Below are positions 35,122-44,276 of a stretch of DNA of 64,000 nucleotides, piece after piece. The notes below the pieces were generated by a model. That model did no database searches and was not told the origin of the DNA. It was given only the letters and a program-made list of their open reading frames with translations. Position numbers and translations under genes: made by a program. The stretch covers positions 1-64,000 of the forward strand of contig JAFZWC010000057.1 of the NCBI GenBank assembly GCA_017617475.1. Reading direction: 5' to 3'. Positions within the stretch are counted from its first letter, which is position 1, and each line of letters opens with the position of its first letter. Origin of the DNA: Bacteroidales bacterium (GTDB lineage Bacteria > Bacteroidota > Bacteroidia > Bacteroidales > UBA932).

Positions 35122-35592
35122 TTATTTCCAAATCTTGTACGGGTTCCTGGTGAGAGAAGAATTATAGTAGCGGCGGTCCCCGGTGACTTCCTCGCCCAGC
35201 CAGGCGGGCTTCTCAAACGGCTCGTCGGGGGCGTTCAGTTCCACTTCGGCCACCACCAGGCCCTCGTTGTCTCCGTGGAATTCGTCCACTTCGAAGGTGT
35301 GGCTGCCCGCTTTTACCAGCCAGCGGGTCTTGTCTATGATTCCGGGCTCGCAGAGCTCAAGGAGGGCGCGGGCGTCATCGGCCCCTATTTCCTTTTCCCA
35401 TTCAAAGCGGCTCAGGCCGCCGTCCAGCGACGGACCTTTGACGGTGATGAAGCCCTGGTCACCTCTCAGGCGCACCCGAACGCTGCGGCCGGGGGCCGTG
35501 GAAAGGTAGCCCTGGGTTATGCGCAAAGCATCAAAGGCCACCTCTTTGAAGCTGCCTTTGACCAAAAACTTCCTTTCAATCTCCTGTGCCAT
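35122..35592 (-). CDS. CYTH-domain protein (triphosphate tunnel enzyme)
   Basis: 156 residues. The ATG at 35592 is chosen because it places the hallmark EIERKFLV (ExExK) at residues 4-11; an upstream start would run into the C69 gene. Tunnel residues follow: VRVRLRGDQGFITVKG, RFEWEKEI, KTRWLVKAG, FEVDEFHGDNEGLVVAEVEL. Members hydrolyse inorganic triphosphate or thiamine triphosphate; bacterial ones of this size are usually triphosphatases, not adenylate cyclases. Overlaps the C69 stop by one nt (TAATG). Confidence 0.92.
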   Translation of the reverse strand: MAQEIERKFLVKGSFKEVAFDALRITQGYLSTAPGRSVRVRLRGDQGFITVKGPSLDGGLSRFEWEKEIGADDARALLELCEPGIIDKTRWLVKAGSHTFEVDEFHGDNEGLVVAEVELNAPDEPFEKPAWLGEEVTGDRRYYNSSLTRNPYKIWK

Positions 35593-37373
35593 TACGGGAC
35601 CCGGATGGTTTCGCCGTGTTCGCGGGCCACGGTCTCTTTCCACAGCTCCGTATACCCGGGCTGCTCCAGTTTGCCGGGCATGCCCTCGCTGTGCTTAGCG
35701 TGGATGAACCGGCCGTCCTTATCCTGCGGCACCACATTGCCGTCCATGAACTTCACCAACAGTTCCACCTCCAGGTTCTGCCACTCAGAAAACTGCTTCT
35801 GTGCGGTTTCCACGCTGTAGTCCGTGACATACTTCACCACCTTGGAAAAAGGTTTGGAGGAAATCATGACGTCGTGCTTGGAGCTCAGTTTCTTCTGAAG
35901 TTTCACCACCACCTGGTTGTAAAGGACTACGGCCATGCTGTCCACGGAATGGGTGCGGTGCTCCATCTGGTCATATTCGAAGGCGTCCACATGGGTGCGC
36001 ACATAAGGGGCCATCTGGTTGTACATCTTGTAGCAGGCGTTGGAGATGCGGTTGTTCACCCAGAAAGAAGAGGTGGGAGAATAATGCAGACGGTCTCCGT
36101 TGCCCTCCTTGAAGCATTCGGGCACCTTGGTGATGCTGGTGTAAATGGGCGTGAGGTACGAGGTGGCAGCGTCGTCGGTGCCGAACCAGAGGATGCCGCC
36201 CACCACGTCGGGAACGTAGTTGCGGGCCTGGCCCACCATCCAGAAACCGGTCTGCTGGGTGGCAATGGCACGCTCGTTCACATAGGTCTTTCCCTCTACG
36301 GTGAATTCCATGGGACGCCAGCGGTATGGGAGGGCGTTGCCGCCGGCTCCGATGTCCTGGGTCATGTCCATGGGCGTTCCTTCAAAATGGTCCCTCATCA
36401 CGTCGGCCACTTCTTTTACCCCCACTTTTTTGCGGGGATACACGAACAGGGGCATGTCGGCCTCCAGGTCGCGGCCCATGACGTAATCCAGGAAGGAATA
36501 AGCGTCGCGGGTAACGGCGTCTCCGTTCTGGTCATAGAAGGAGAACCAGCCGTCGGTAAGGATATTGAAGGCGCTCCATACGCGGGCGTCGCAGCCGCGG
36601 ACGGTGCCGAAATCCAGCGGGGCATAGGCCTTTTTGAAGCTGAATTCCTCGTCCTTGCCGTCGAAATACCCTTTGCTGCGGGCAAAAGAGATGACATCGG
36701 GGGCATAGAGGCAATTCTCGGGGTCGTTAAGGGGGAACCGGCCGATGCGGGCCTGGTTGGCATGGGCGCAGATGGCGCCGTCGGGCACGCGCATGGCCAC
36801 CCATACAATCCCTTTCTGCGTATTGGCGCCATGGCGCATGTTGGCGCCCTTGCCGATGAGTTCCATGATCCAGGCCTCGTTCTTGTCGGCAATGGAGAAG
36901 GACTCTCCCTCGGAAGCATAGCCATATTCATTGGCCAGCGACACAATCACGTCAATGGCTTCGCGGGCCGTCTTGGCACGCTGCAGGGCAACGTAGATTA
37001 GCGAACCGTAGTCTATTCCGCCGTACTTGTCTTCCAGCTCGGGACGGCCGCCCCAGGTGGTTTCGGTAATGATGAGCTGGAATTCGTTCATGTTGCCCAC
37101 CGTCTGGTAGGTATGGGAAACCTGTTCGATCTGGCCCAGGGGCTTGTTGGTGTCCCAGTCGTAAATCTGGAGCTTGCTTCCGGCCTTCCAGTCGCGGGCG
37201 GGCTTGTAATAGAGCTCGCCGAAGAGCGTATGGGAATCGGCCGCATAGGATACCAGAACGGAACCGTCCTTGCTGGCACCCCGGCTGACGATGACGTTGG
37301 TGCAGGGGCGGGCTTCCAGGGAACCCAGCAGGGCGGCGGTGGCCATAAGGACTTTCAGAAGCGATTTTCTCAT
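35592..37373 (-). CDS. C69-family dipeptidase (second of two)
   Basis: 593 residues. Signal peptide, then PCTNVIVSRGASKDGSV with the nucleophilic Cys near the mature N-terminus. ETTWGGRPELEDKYGGIDYG, NEAWIMELIGKGANMRHGA and HANQARIGRFPLNDPENCLY match the other C69 gene (20320-21909). The C-terminal extension (about residues 480-593) is mostly absent from the shorter paralogue. Periplasmic or surface dipeptide hydrolysis is likely. Followed by the coupled CYTH gene. Confidence 0.9.
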   Translation of the reverse strand: MRKSLLKVLMATAALLGSLEARPCTNVIVSRGASKDGSVLVSYAADSHTLFGELYYKPARDWKAGSKLQIYDWDTNKPLGQIEQVSHTYQTVGNMNEFQLIITETTWGGRPELEDKYGGIDYGSLIYVALQRAKTAREAIDVIVSLANEYGYASEGESFSIADKNEAWIMELIGKGANMRHGANTQKGIVWVAMRVPDGAICAHANQARIGRFPLNDPENCLYAPDVISFARSKGYFDGKDEEFSFKKAYAPLDFGTVRGCDARVWSAFNILTDGWFSFYDQNGDAVTRDAYSFLDYVMGRDLEADMPLFVYPRKKVGVKEVADVMRDHFEGTPMDMTQDIGAGGNALPYRWRPMEFTVEGKTYVNERAIATQQTGFWMVGQARNYVPDVVGGILWFGTDDAATSYLTPIYTSITKVPECFKEGNGDRLHYSPTSSFWVNNRISNACYKMYNQMAPYVRTHVDAFEYDQMEHRTHSVDSMAVVLYNQVVVKLQKKLSSKHDVMISSKPFSKVVKYVTDYSVETAQKQFSEWQNLEVELLVKFMDGNVVPQDKDGRFIHAKHSEGMPGKLEQPGYTELWKETVAREHGETIRVP

Positions 37374-37412
37374 GGTATTTTGGGCTTTTTCGAATTATTG
37401 CGTAATTTTGTC

Positions 37413-37420
37413 GGTTGAGT
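37413..37420 (+). promoter_or_regulatory. -7 box of the small exported protein-pheS unit
   Basis: TAATTTTG, 15 nt before the ATG at 37436. On the opposite strand TACCTTTG (37429-37436) is a candidate box for the divergent C69 gene, so the two promoters face each other in about 60 nt. Confidence 0.45.
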
Positions 37421-37435
37421 TCAGACTACAAAGGT

Positions 37436-37855
37436 ATGAAAATTTATCATTTTTTGAGCGTTATGCTGGCCTTGTGCCTGTCGCTGTATGTGGCCCGGGC
37501 CCAGGGTAACGGACAGCCGTTGTCGCCCGAAGAAAAGGAGAAACAGCTGCTGGAATACGTAGACAAAGAGATACAGCGTCTGAGCAACCTGCTGGACCTG
37601 GAATACTGGCAGGAGTTTTACATAGACTCTACCCTCACGCACGACATCAAGGCCATGACGGAGGAATTGGAAGGCCTGCAGGCTGCCAAAGTAGAGAACG
37701 CCGACTTGTACATGACTGTTCAGGACAAGTGGTTGCAGCAGATAGACAATACGTACAAGCGCCTTTTCACGGCCGACCAGTGGAACAAATACTGGAAAAG
37801 CGGCGGAAAACGCGCCCAGGACGCCCGAGACAAGAGAAATAAAAAGAAAAAATAG
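37436..37855 (+). CDS. Small exported protein of unknown function upstream of pheS
   Basis: 139 residues from the ATG at 37436, giving a signal peptide (MKIYHFLSVMLALCLSLYVARAQ). The mature part is helical and acidic (EEKEKQLLEYVDKEIQRLSN), then YMTVQDKWLQQIDNTYKRLF, ending in a strongly basic tail (DKRNKKKK). I do not recognise a family. It lies two nt before pheS, so it is co-transcribed. A tail this basic on an exported protein may bind nucleic acid or phosphate-rich surfaces, but that is a guess. Confidence 0.75.
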   Translation: MKIYHFLSVMLALCLSLYVARAQGNGQPLSPEEKEKQLLEYVDKEIQRLSNLLDLEYWQEFYIDSTLTHDIKAMTEELEGLQAAKVENADLYMTVQDKWLQQIDNTYKRLFTADQWNKYWKSGGKRAQDARDKRNKKKK

Positions 37856-37857
37856 GA

Positions 37858-38892
37858 ATGAAAGAAGCGATTGAACAAATCATGAAAGAGCTGGCCGAGC
37901 TTAAGGCCGCCAGCCAGAAAGAGGTAGAGGAAGCCCGCATCCGCTTCCTGGGTAAGAAAGGCGAGGTAACCGCCCTCATGGAGCAGTTCCGCACCGTTGC
38001 CCCCGAACTCAAGAGAGAGTACGGCCAGAAGCTGAACGAGCTCAAGAAAGCCGCCAACGCCCGCATCGAAGAACTCAAGTTCTCCGTGGAGGAGAGCGAT
38101 GTGGCATCGGCCCCCAAGGAAGACCTTTCCATGCCGGGCGACGCCTTCCCGCTGGGTTCCCGTCACCCCGTTTCCATTGTCCGTCAGCAAATTGTGGACA
38201 TTTTCCGCAAATTCGGTTATGATGTGGCCGAGGGTCCGGAGATTGAGGACGACTACCATGTGTTCGAGGCCCTGAACTTCCCGCCCAACCACCCTGCCCG
38301 CGAAATGCAGGACACCTTCTTCGTGAGCACGGGTCACCTGAATCCGCTTCTTCTGAGAACCCACACTTCCTCCGTGCAGGTGCGCACCATGGAAAAGCAG
38401 CCGCTGCCCATCCGCGTGGTGTGCCCCGGCCGCGTTTTCCGCAACGAGGCCATCAGCGCCCGCGCCCACTGCATTTTCCATCAGGTAGAAGGCCTGTACA
38501 TTGACAAGGACGTCACCTTCGCCGACCTCAAGCAGGCCATTCTGCTCTTCGCCCGCGAGATGTTCGGCCCCGAAACCCAGATCCGCATGCGCCCGTCCTA
38601 CTTCCCCTTCACCGAACCGTCGGCCGAGGTGGACGTAAGCTGCAACATCTGCCACGGAAAGGGCTGCAACATTTGCAAAGGCACCGGCTGGCTGGAAATC
38701 ATGGGCTGCGGCATGGTAGACCCTAACGTGCTCAAGGCCAGCGGCATAGACCCCGAACAGTACAGCGGCTTCGCCTTCGGCATGGGCGTGGAACGCATCG
38801 CCATGCTCAAGTGGCAGGTGAACGACCTCCGCCACTATTTCGAGAACGACATGCGCTTCCTGCAGGAGTTCGCCACCGCAACGGAAGTCTAA
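37858..38892 (+). CDS. pheS: Phenylalanyl-tRNA synthetase alpha subunit
   Basis: 344 residues. N-terminal coiled coil (residues 1-85, EARIRFLGKKGEVTALMEQF) for tRNA binding, then the class II core: HPVSIVRQQIVDIF, ARAHCIFHQVEGLYIDKDVT, RPSYFPFTEPSAEVDVSC, GWLEIMGCGMVDPNVL and motif 3 GFAFGMGVERIAML. Works as an alpha2-beta2 enzyme; pheT is not in the window. A CxxC...CxxC cluster (CNICHGKGCNIC) between FTEPSAEVDVS and GWLEI looks like a small zinc site. Confidence 0.96.
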   Translation: MKEAIEQIMKELAELKAASQKEVEEARIRFLGKKGEVTALMEQFRTVAPELKREYGQKLNELKKAANARIEELKFSVEESDVASAPKEDLSMPGDAFPLGSRHPVSIVRQQIVDIFRKFGYDVAEGPEIEDDYHVFEALNFPPNHPAREMQDTFFVSTGHLNPLLLRTHTSSVQVRTMEKQPLPIRVVCPGRVFRNEAISARAHCIFHQVEGLYIDKDVTFADLKQAILLFAREMFGPETQIRMRPSYFPFTEPSAEVDVSCNICHGKGCNICKGTGWLEIMGCGMVDPNVLKASGIDPEQYSGFAFGMGVERIAMLKWQVNDLRHYFENDMRFLQEFATATEV

Positions 38893-38895
38893 GAA

Positions 38896-38920
38896 AAACG
38901 CCCGGATTGACCGGGCGTTT
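38896..38920. terminator. Intrinsic terminator after pheS
   Basis: Perfect 10-bp stem AAACGCCCGG / CCGGGCGTTT with an ATTGA loop, followed by GCTTTTTTT on the plus strand. Also placed to stop the convergent gene ending at 38928. Confidence 0.85.
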
Positions 38921-38927
38921 GCTTTTT

Positions 38928-39437
38928 TTATTTCAGTTTAAATATCTCTTTGCAGAGGGTATCCATGGTTTTGGGGAAGCGGTCGTTTTCCACAAAGTCG
39001 GCAGCGCCCTTGATGCCGTCCACGTCCAACTGGCACACGGTTTCGCCGGACGCCTTGTCCACAATGGTAATGGTGCCGTCTATCTTCATGCTGAACTGGC
39101 CGAAGTTGGCGCCCATCTTGCGCTCGAACTTCTTGATGGCAAAGACCAGCTGGTAAGGAGCGTCGTCCTTGACCAGCTTCATTCCCTTGGAGTATTTGTT
39201 GAAGTACTCGAAGAAGGAATCGTTGATGAGCTTCACGCGGGTGTCATACTCGCCTTCGCACCAGGTCTTGAAGTCCTTTTCGTCTTCGAACATGGCTTGC
39301 GAAAGGTCGATGGTGGCCACAGCGGTAACGTCCTCTTTCAAAACGTCCAGGCTGCCGGAAGCCACTTTCAGCGGTTTGGCGGCAAAAAGGGAAGCGGAGA
39401 CCAGCAGGAGGGCCGAGAGGGTCAGGATTCTTTTCAT
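38928..39437 (-). CDS. Exported protein of unknown function
   Basis: 169 residues with signal peptide (MKRILTLSALLLVSASLFAA). The mature protein alternates strands and helices (VTAVATIDLSQAMFEDEKDF, YQLVFAIKKFERKMGANFGQ, IDGTITIVDKASGETVCQLD) in a way that suggests a compact alpha/beta lipocalin- or DUF4410-like unit, but I cannot assign a family. It follows the histidine phosphatase gene by 18 nt and is probably in its operon. Confidence 0.72.
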   Translation of the reverse strand: MKRILTLSALLLVSASLFAAKPLKVASGSLDVLKEDVTAVATIDLSQAMFEDEKDFKTWCEGEYDTRVKLINDSFFEYFNKYSKGMKLVKDDAPYQLVFAIKKFERKMGANFGQFSMKIDGTITIVDKASGETVCQLDVDGIKGAADFVENDRFPKTMDTLCKEIFKLK

Positions 39438-39455
39438 ATTGGTGTATTTTAGAGG

Positions 39456-40709
39456 TTATTTGCAGTAGTAAGTCTTGATATCGTTCCAGCGGTAGAAGCT
39501 TCCGGGGGCCGCCATGGGCAGCGGGAGCCGGGCCTCGAAGCCGTTCAGAAGCACCTGCACCAGGATGTCGGGATTCTTCCGGCTCTTGAAGAAAACCAGC
39601 TGGAAGTTGCAGGCCATGGGCACATTGTAATTCTGCCAGTAATTCTCCAGCTCGTAAGGATCGGCAAGGGAAACACCCATCCCGTTCACGTCCATCAGGG
39701 ACAGCAGGGGCATGAGGGTGGAATCGTGGGCAAAGCGCAGGCGCAGCTGGACCTGGCCGGAGCGGATGTCTTCATCGGCCTTGGTGATAAAATCGTCCAG
39801 GAGGGCCTTCATGGCCTTCATGCGCAGGTTCTCCGTGTCCGGGCAGCGGCCCAAGAGCTGGTAGTCGCGGTAGTTGTTCACGCGCCAAAGCCGATAGCGC
39901 TCCTCGGGGGTATACACGCTGTACAGCGCCTGGGGCACTTCGGGGGCATCCGTGTTGTCCAGCGTGGAAATCACGGTGTGGAGGTCGTAGCAGAATTTGT
40001 ACTTGTTGGTCACCAGGGAGTCCGGAAGGGTGAACCACTTGCCCAGCAGGCCGTCCAGGTCCAGGACCTCGTCCCGGAAGCGGTTGAACTTGACCTCGGC
40101 GTCTCCGTGACGCTCGGCTCCGGAGTCAATGACGTCGGGCAGAAGATAACTCTGGTAGGGCTGGCCGTAGTCTGCGCCGAAGGTGAGGTCCCGGTCCAGG
40201 TTATCCACCTCGCTCAGGAAGGAGAACATGCTCACAATCACGCGGTGGGAGACGGTGGAAACCGCCTCGGCATGGGTTGCTCCCTTAAAAACGGAAGGAT
40301 AGTTCCTGTAAATCTGGCTGGCGATATAGCGGTGCTGTCCCTGGCCCTTCATGGTGAGGTTGCCCTCCCGCAGGGCGATGGCAGGATAAAAGTCCTTGTA
40401 CGCCTGATAGAAAGCCTCGCCTTCCGGCGTGAGCCAGCCTCTTTCGTGCCCCTTGGTCCAGATGGCCAGCTGGTCTTCATAGACACTGCCGCCCAGGGCG
40501 TAACGGGCGCCGTGGCGTCCCACGTGGCTCACATAGAAGGCTTTATAGCCCTTCGGGGCCGATGTGGGAGCCGGCTGGTTCATGGGATAGAGATAGTGAA
40601 CGCCACCGGCGCGTTCAATATCGGAAAGAACCTCTTCCCGGGCATTTATCTGTGCAAAAACAAACACCGGGAAGAGGATAAGGACGCTAAACGAAAGAAT
40701 CTTTTTCAT
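39456..40709 (-). CDS. Histidine-type acid phosphatase, exported
   Basis: 417 residues with signal peptide. The branch-2 histidine phosphatase motif RHGxR appears as SHVGRHGARYALGG (about residue 57); the C-terminal His-Asp pair is in RFAHDSTLMPLL, where phytases of the MINPP type have HAE. The enzyme uses a phospho-His intermediate to release phosphate from sugars or inositol phosphates. HD instead of HAE argues for a general acid phosphatase or phytase rather than MINPP proper. Its promoter region contains the repeat at 40743-40793. Confidence 0.85.
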   Translation of the reverse strand: MKKILSFSVLILFPVFVFAQINAREEVLSDIERAGGVHYLYPMNQPAPTSAPKGYKAFYVSHVGRHGARYALGGSVYEDQLAIWTKGHERGWLTPEGEAFYQAYKDFYPAIALREGNLTMKGQGQHRYIASQIYRNYPSVFKGATHAEAVSTVSHRVIVSMFSFLSEVDNLDRDLTFGADYGQPYQSYLLPDVIDSGAERHGDAEVKFNRFRDEVLDLDGLLGKWFTLPDSLVTNKYKFCYDLHTVISTLDNTDAPEVPQALYSVYTPEERYRLWRVNNYRDYQLLGRCPDTENLRMKAMKALLDDFITKADEDIRSGQVQLRLRFAHDSTLMPLLSLMDVNGMGVSLADPYELENYWQNYNVPMACNFQLVFFKSRKNPDILVQVLLNGFEARLPLPMAAPGSFYRWNDIKTYYCK

Positions 40710-40729
40710 ATCAGTATGGTCTTGAAGTA

Positions 40730-40737
40730 CAAAGATA
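40730..40737 (-). promoter_or_regulatory. -7 box of the histidine phosphatase gene
   Basis: Minus-strand TATCTTTG, 20 nt before the ATG at 40709. The position expected for the -33 element is taken up by the start of the dispersed repeat at 40743-40793. Confidence 0.5.
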
Positions 40738-40742
40738 ATAAA

Positions 40743-40793
40743 AAGATTCTTCGCTCCGCTCAGAATGACAGGGGCCGCTCAGAATGACAGGGG
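40743..40793. repeat. Dispersed repeat with a 19-nt tandem duplication
   Basis: On the minus strand the sequence reads CTGTCATTCTGAGCGGAGCG with AAGAATCT following, related to the elements inside rsmA and metH. The part CCGCTCAGAATGACAGGGG is present twice in direct tandem (40756-40774 and 40775-40793), ending exactly at the clpB stop codon. Confidence 0.75.
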
Positions 40794-42956
40794 CTAATTG
40801 CGAACCAGGACTTCGCCTCCACTCACATCCACCGTTACGGTGGAGTCTTTGTGGATGGTGCCTTCCAGGATGTTCTTGGCCAGGAGGTTCACCAGTTCCC
40901 TCTGCATGAGCCGTTTCACGGGCCGGGCGCCGTAGGCGGGGTCGTAACCGTGCTCCACCATGTGGTCTTCGAAGGCCGGGGTGAAGGCCAGCGTGATGCC
41001 GCTGTCGGCCAGCTTGCGCTGCAGTTCCTCTTCCTGGATGTGCAGGATTTCGCGGATATCGGCCTTGGTGAGCGGGTCGAACATGATAATCTCGTCAATT
41101 CGGTTCAGGAATTCGGGACGCACCGTCATCTTAAGCACGTCCAGCACCTTCTTGCTGCACTCGTCCAGCAGGCTGCGGCGGGTGGCGATGGCCTGCATGT
41201 CCAGTCCGTTCACCTCCGGGAGCTTCTCCATGTAGCTCTGGATAATATCGGCCCCGGCGTTGGAGGTCATGATGAGGATGGTGTTCTTGAAGTCCACGGT
41301 GCGGCCCTTGTTGTCCGTGAGCCGGCCGTCGTCCAGCACCTGCAGAAGCACGTTGAACACGTCCGGATGGGCTTTTTCAATCTCGTCCAGCAGCACCACG
41401 GAGTACGGTTTGCGGCGCACGGCCTCGGTGAGCTGGCCGCCCTCGTCGTAGCCCACATATCCCGGAGGCGCGCCCACCAGACGGCTCACGGTATGCCGCT
41501 CCTGGTATTCGCTCATGTCGATACGTGTCATCATGTTCTCGTCGTTGAACAGGAAGGCAGCCAGCGCTTTGGCCAGCTCCGTCTTGCCCACGCCGGTGGT
41601 ACCCATGAAGAGGAAGGAGCCGATGGGGCGTTTCTCGTTGCTCAAGCCCGCGCGGTTGCGGCGCACGGCGTCGGCCACGGCGCGGATGGCCTCGTCCTGG
41701 CCCACCACGCGCTTGTGCAACTCGGCCTCCATGCGCAGGAGTTTCTCCTTCTCGCTTTCCAGCATGCGCTTGACGGGAATGCCGGTCCACTTGGCCACCA
41801 CCTCGGCAATGTCCTCGGGGGTAACCGCCTCTGTTACAAGCGGGTTCTGGATAGCCTCGGCCTTGGCGGTGAGCTCGTCAATCTTCTTCTGGGTGGCGGC
41901 CATCTTGCCGTAACGGATCTCGGCCACCCTGGCGTAATCTCCGTTGCGCTCGGCCGTCTTGGCCTGGAGGTTCAGGTCTTCCAGTTCCTGACGGGCCGTC
42001 TGCAGGCCGCTCAGGGTGTCCTTTTCCTCGTTCCAGCGCTTCATAAGCACTTCGCGCTGCGCCTGCAGGTCTTTCAGTTCGGCCTCCAGCTTTTCCAATT
42101 TGGCCGATACGCCCTCGCGCTTGATGGCCTCCCGCTCTATCTCCTTCTGACGGATGGCGGAATTGAGGTCGTCGATGGGCTCGGGCACGGAATTCATCTC
42201 CAGGCGGAGCTTGGAAGCGGCCTCGTCCACCAGGTCGATGGCCTTGTCCGGCAGGAAACGGGAGGTAATGTACCGGTGGCTCAGGTTCACGGCGGCAATG
42301 AGGGCGTCGTCCTCGATACGCACCTTGTGGTGGTTCTCGTAACGCTCCTTCAGGCCACGCAGGATGGCGATGCTCTCGGCGGGCGACGGCTCGTCCACCA
42401 TCACCATCTGGAATCGGCGCTCCAGGGCCTTGTCGGCCTCAAAGTACTTCTGGTATTCGTCCAAAGTGGTGGAGCCGATGGTACGCAGCTCGCCGCGCGC
42501 CAGGGCCGGCTTCAGGATGTTGGAGGCATCCATGGCGCCGGAAGAGCGGCCCGCACCCACCAGGGTATGGATTTCATCGATGAACAGGATAATCTCGCCG
42601 GCGCTGTCAACGACTTCCTTGACTACGCCCTTGAGGCGCTCCTCAAATTCACCTTGATATTTTGCGCCCGCGATAAGGGCGCCCATGTCCAGAGAATATA
42701 CCTTCTTGGACTTCAGGTTTTCGGGCACCTGCCCGTTCACAATATTCTGGGCAATGCCCTCGGAGATGGCGGTCTTGCCCACGCCGGGCTCGCCCACCAG
42801 GATGGGGTTGTTCTTCGTGCGCCGGGAAAGAATCTGCAGCACACGGCGGATTTCGTCGTCCCGGCCTATCACCGGATCCAACTTGCCTTGCGCCGCCCTC
42901 TCGTTGAGGTTGATGGCAAAGCGTTCCAAAAAGTTGCTGTTATTATTGTCTGTCAT
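40794..42956 (-). CDS. clpB: ClpB-type disaggregase lacking the N-terminal domain
   Basis: 720 residues from the ATG at 42956 (full ClpB is about 860). It begins [20 protein letters not shown], which corresponds to the linker after the usual ~150-residue N-domain. Present are NBD1 (Walker [11 protein letters not shown], Walker [16 protein letters not shown]), the coiled-coil M-domain that binds DnaK (about residues 290-400), and NBD2 ([29 protein letters not shown], pore loop GYVGYDEGG). The upstream 105 nt code for no N-domain remnant. Short ClpB forms arise in other bacteria from internal starts; here it is the only form. It rescues aggregated proteins with DnaK. Confidence 0.92.
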   Translation of the reverse strand: MTDNNNSNFLERFAINLNERAAQGKLDPVIGRDDEIRRVLQILSRRTKNNPILVGEPGVGKTAISEGIAQNIVNGQVPENLKSKKVYSLDMGALIAGAKYQGEFEERLKGVVKEVVDSAGEIILFIDEIHTLVGAGRSSGAMDASNILKPALARGELRTIGSTTLDEYQKYFEADKALERRFQMVMVDEPSPAESIAILRGLKERYENHHKVRIEDDALIAAVNLSHRYITSRFLPDKAIDLVDEAASKLRLEMNSVPEPIDDLNSAIRQKEIEREAIKREGVSAKLEKLEAELKDLQAQREVLMKRWNEEKDTLSGLQTARQELEDLNLQAKTAERNGDYARVAEIRYGKMAATQKKIDELTAKAEAIQNPLVTEAVTPEDIAEVVAKWTGIPVKRMLESEKEKLLRMEAELHKRVVGQDEAIRAVADAVRRNRAGLSNEKRPIGSFLFMGTTGVGKTELAKALAAFLFNDENMMTRIDMSEYQERHTVSRLVGAPPGYVGYDEGGQLTEAVRRKPYSVVLLDEIEKAHPDVFNVLLQVLDDGRLTDNKGRTVDFKNTILIMTSNAGADIIQSYMEKLPEVNGLDMQAIATRRSLLDECSKKVLDVLKMTVRPEFLNRIDEIIMFDPLTKADIREILHIQEEELQRKLADSGITLAFTPAFEDHMVEHGYDPAYGARPVKRLMQRELVNLLAKNILEGTIHKDSTVTVDVSGGEVLVRN

Positions 42957-43012
42957 AGTTTGGCTCTCCTTTTGCCCTGTATAATGGCAATCTCCGTTCC
43001 CTTTGCCGAAAA

Positions 43013-43027
43013 CTGACAAAATGGCAG
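43013..43027. promoter_or_regulatory. Imperfect palindrome in the clpB/sigma54-regulator intergenic region
   Basis: CTGACAAAATGGCAG: arms CTGACA and TGGCAG pair with one mismatch around AAA. It lies 57 nt before the clpB ATG and 35 nt before the regulator ATG. It could be a chaperone-gene operator, but I see only one copy. Confidence 0.35.
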
Positions 43028-43046
43028 ATTTTTCCCAAATAATTGT

Positions 43047-43054
43047 TATCTTTG
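43047..43054 (+). promoter_or_regulatory. -7 box of the sigma54 regulator-lptE-secG operon
   Basis: TATCTTTG with only seven nt (CGAGACT) before the ATG at 43062, so the transcript is probably leaderless or nearly so. Confidence 0.55.
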
Positions 43055-43061
43055 CGAGACT

Positions 43062-44276
43062 ATGGATTTGCAAGCGTTAAAGAACAAGTACGACATCATA
43101 GGCAACGACCCGGCCCTGAACGAGGCGCTGGAGACGGCCGTGAAATTTGCCCCCACCGGCCTGAGTGTGCTCATTCAGGGAGAAAGCGGCGTGGGCAAGG
43201 AAAGCGTGGCGCGCATCATCCATCAGTACGGTCCCCGCAGGCAGAGCTCTTTCTTTGTGGTGAACTGCGGCGCCCTGCCCAAAGAACTGGTGAACTCGGA
43301 ACTCTTCGGCCATGTAAAAGGCTCGTTCACCGGTGCCGTAGACAACCGCAAGGGCTATTTTGAGGAGGCCGACGGCGGTACGCTCTTCCTGGACGAGATT
43401 GCCGAGCTCCCGCTGGAGAGCCAGGCCCTGCTGCTGCGCGTGCTGCAAAGCGGCGAATACCGCAAGGTGGGCTCCAACAAGGTGGAACACACGGACGTGC
43501 GCATTGTGGCCGCCACCAACGTACACCTGTACGAAGCCGTCAAGCGGGGCAAGTTCCGCGAAGACCTGTACTTCCGCCTGAGCGCCGCCCAGATCCGGAT
43601 TCCTGCACTACGGGAGCGCAAATCGGATATTTATCTGCTGTTCCGCAAGTTCACCTCGGATTTCTCGGAGGTGAACGGCATGTGCAAGATATCGCTGAAG
43701 CCGGATGCCATCCGTCTGCTGGAGCAATACCGCTGGCCCGGCAACATCCGCCAGCTGCAGGGCTTCACGCAGTCCCTCACGGCCCAGCTGTCGCAGAAGG
43801 TTACCCCCACGCTGCAGCGCATTGAATTATCGGCCGCCGAACTGCAGCCCTTCATGCCCCGGGAACAGGGAGAGCCCCTTCCCATGCTGTACGAAGGCCC
43901 GCAGGCCCAAACCTCTTCTTTCCCGGCCGAAGAGCGCCAGGCCATCTTCAAGGCCATCTTTGACTTGAAACAGGAGGTGGACGCCCTGAAGGCGCGCATA
44001 GACCGCCGGGAGCTTCCCGCCCCGCCGGCACCCCTGGAAGACGAGGCCGAATGGCAGGGACAGGAAGAGTTCCAGGCCGACCGCCCCATCGTGAGGGTGG
44101 AGCATCACGAAACGCCGGAGGAAGAGCCTTCCCTGAGCGTGCGCCGCTCGGAGGAGGAACTCATCCGCCAGGCGCTGGAGAAATACCGCGGCAACCGCAA
44201 GAAGGCCGCCGAAGAACTGGGCATGAGCGAGCGTACCCTCTACCGCAAACTGCCCCCCGAATACCGCAAGAAATGA
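43062..44276 (+). CDS. Sigma54-interacting transcriptional activator without receiver domain
   Basis: 404 residues. The AAA+ domain starts at once (residue ~15) with Walker [10 protein letters not shown], the sigma54-contact loop GSFTGA (GAFTGA variant), Walker [13 protein letters not shown] and arginine fingers in [10 protein letters not shown] Pro/Glu-rich linker (about 275-355) leads to a Fis-type helix-turn-helix ([20 protein letters not shown]). No receiver or PAS domain, so input is unknown. It heads the block regulator-lptE-TPR-like protein-secG that I know as conserved in Bacteroidota. Confidence 0.93.
   Translation: MDLQALKNKYDIIGNDPALNEALETAVKFAPTGLSVLIQGESGVGKESVARIIHQYGPRRQSSFFVVNCGALPKELVNSELFGHVKGSFTGAVDNRKGYFEEADGGTLFLDEIAELPLESQALLLRVLQSGEYRKVGSNKVEHTDVRIVAATNVHLYEAVKRGKFREDLYFRLSAAQIRIPALRERKSDIYLLFRKFTSDFSEVNGMCKISLKPDAIRLLEQYRWPGNIRQLQGFTQSLTAQLSQKVTPTLQRIELSAAELQPFMPREQGEPLPMLYEGPQAQTSSFPAEERQAIFKAIFDLKQEVDALKARIDRRELPAPPAPLEDEAEWQGQEEFQADRPIVRVEHHETPEEEPSLSVRRSEEELIRQALEKYRGNRKKAAEELGMSERTLYRKLPPEYRKK

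Noticed and set aside
40756..40793. Direct repeats as a CRISPR array
   Set aside because: Only two copies with no spacer between them and no cas genes in the window.
42957..43061. Sigma54 (-24/-12) promoter before the sigma54 regulator
   Set aside because: No TGGCAC-N5-TTGC is present; TGGCAG at 43022-43027 is not followed by TTGC at the right spacing, while a TATCTTTG box fits well.
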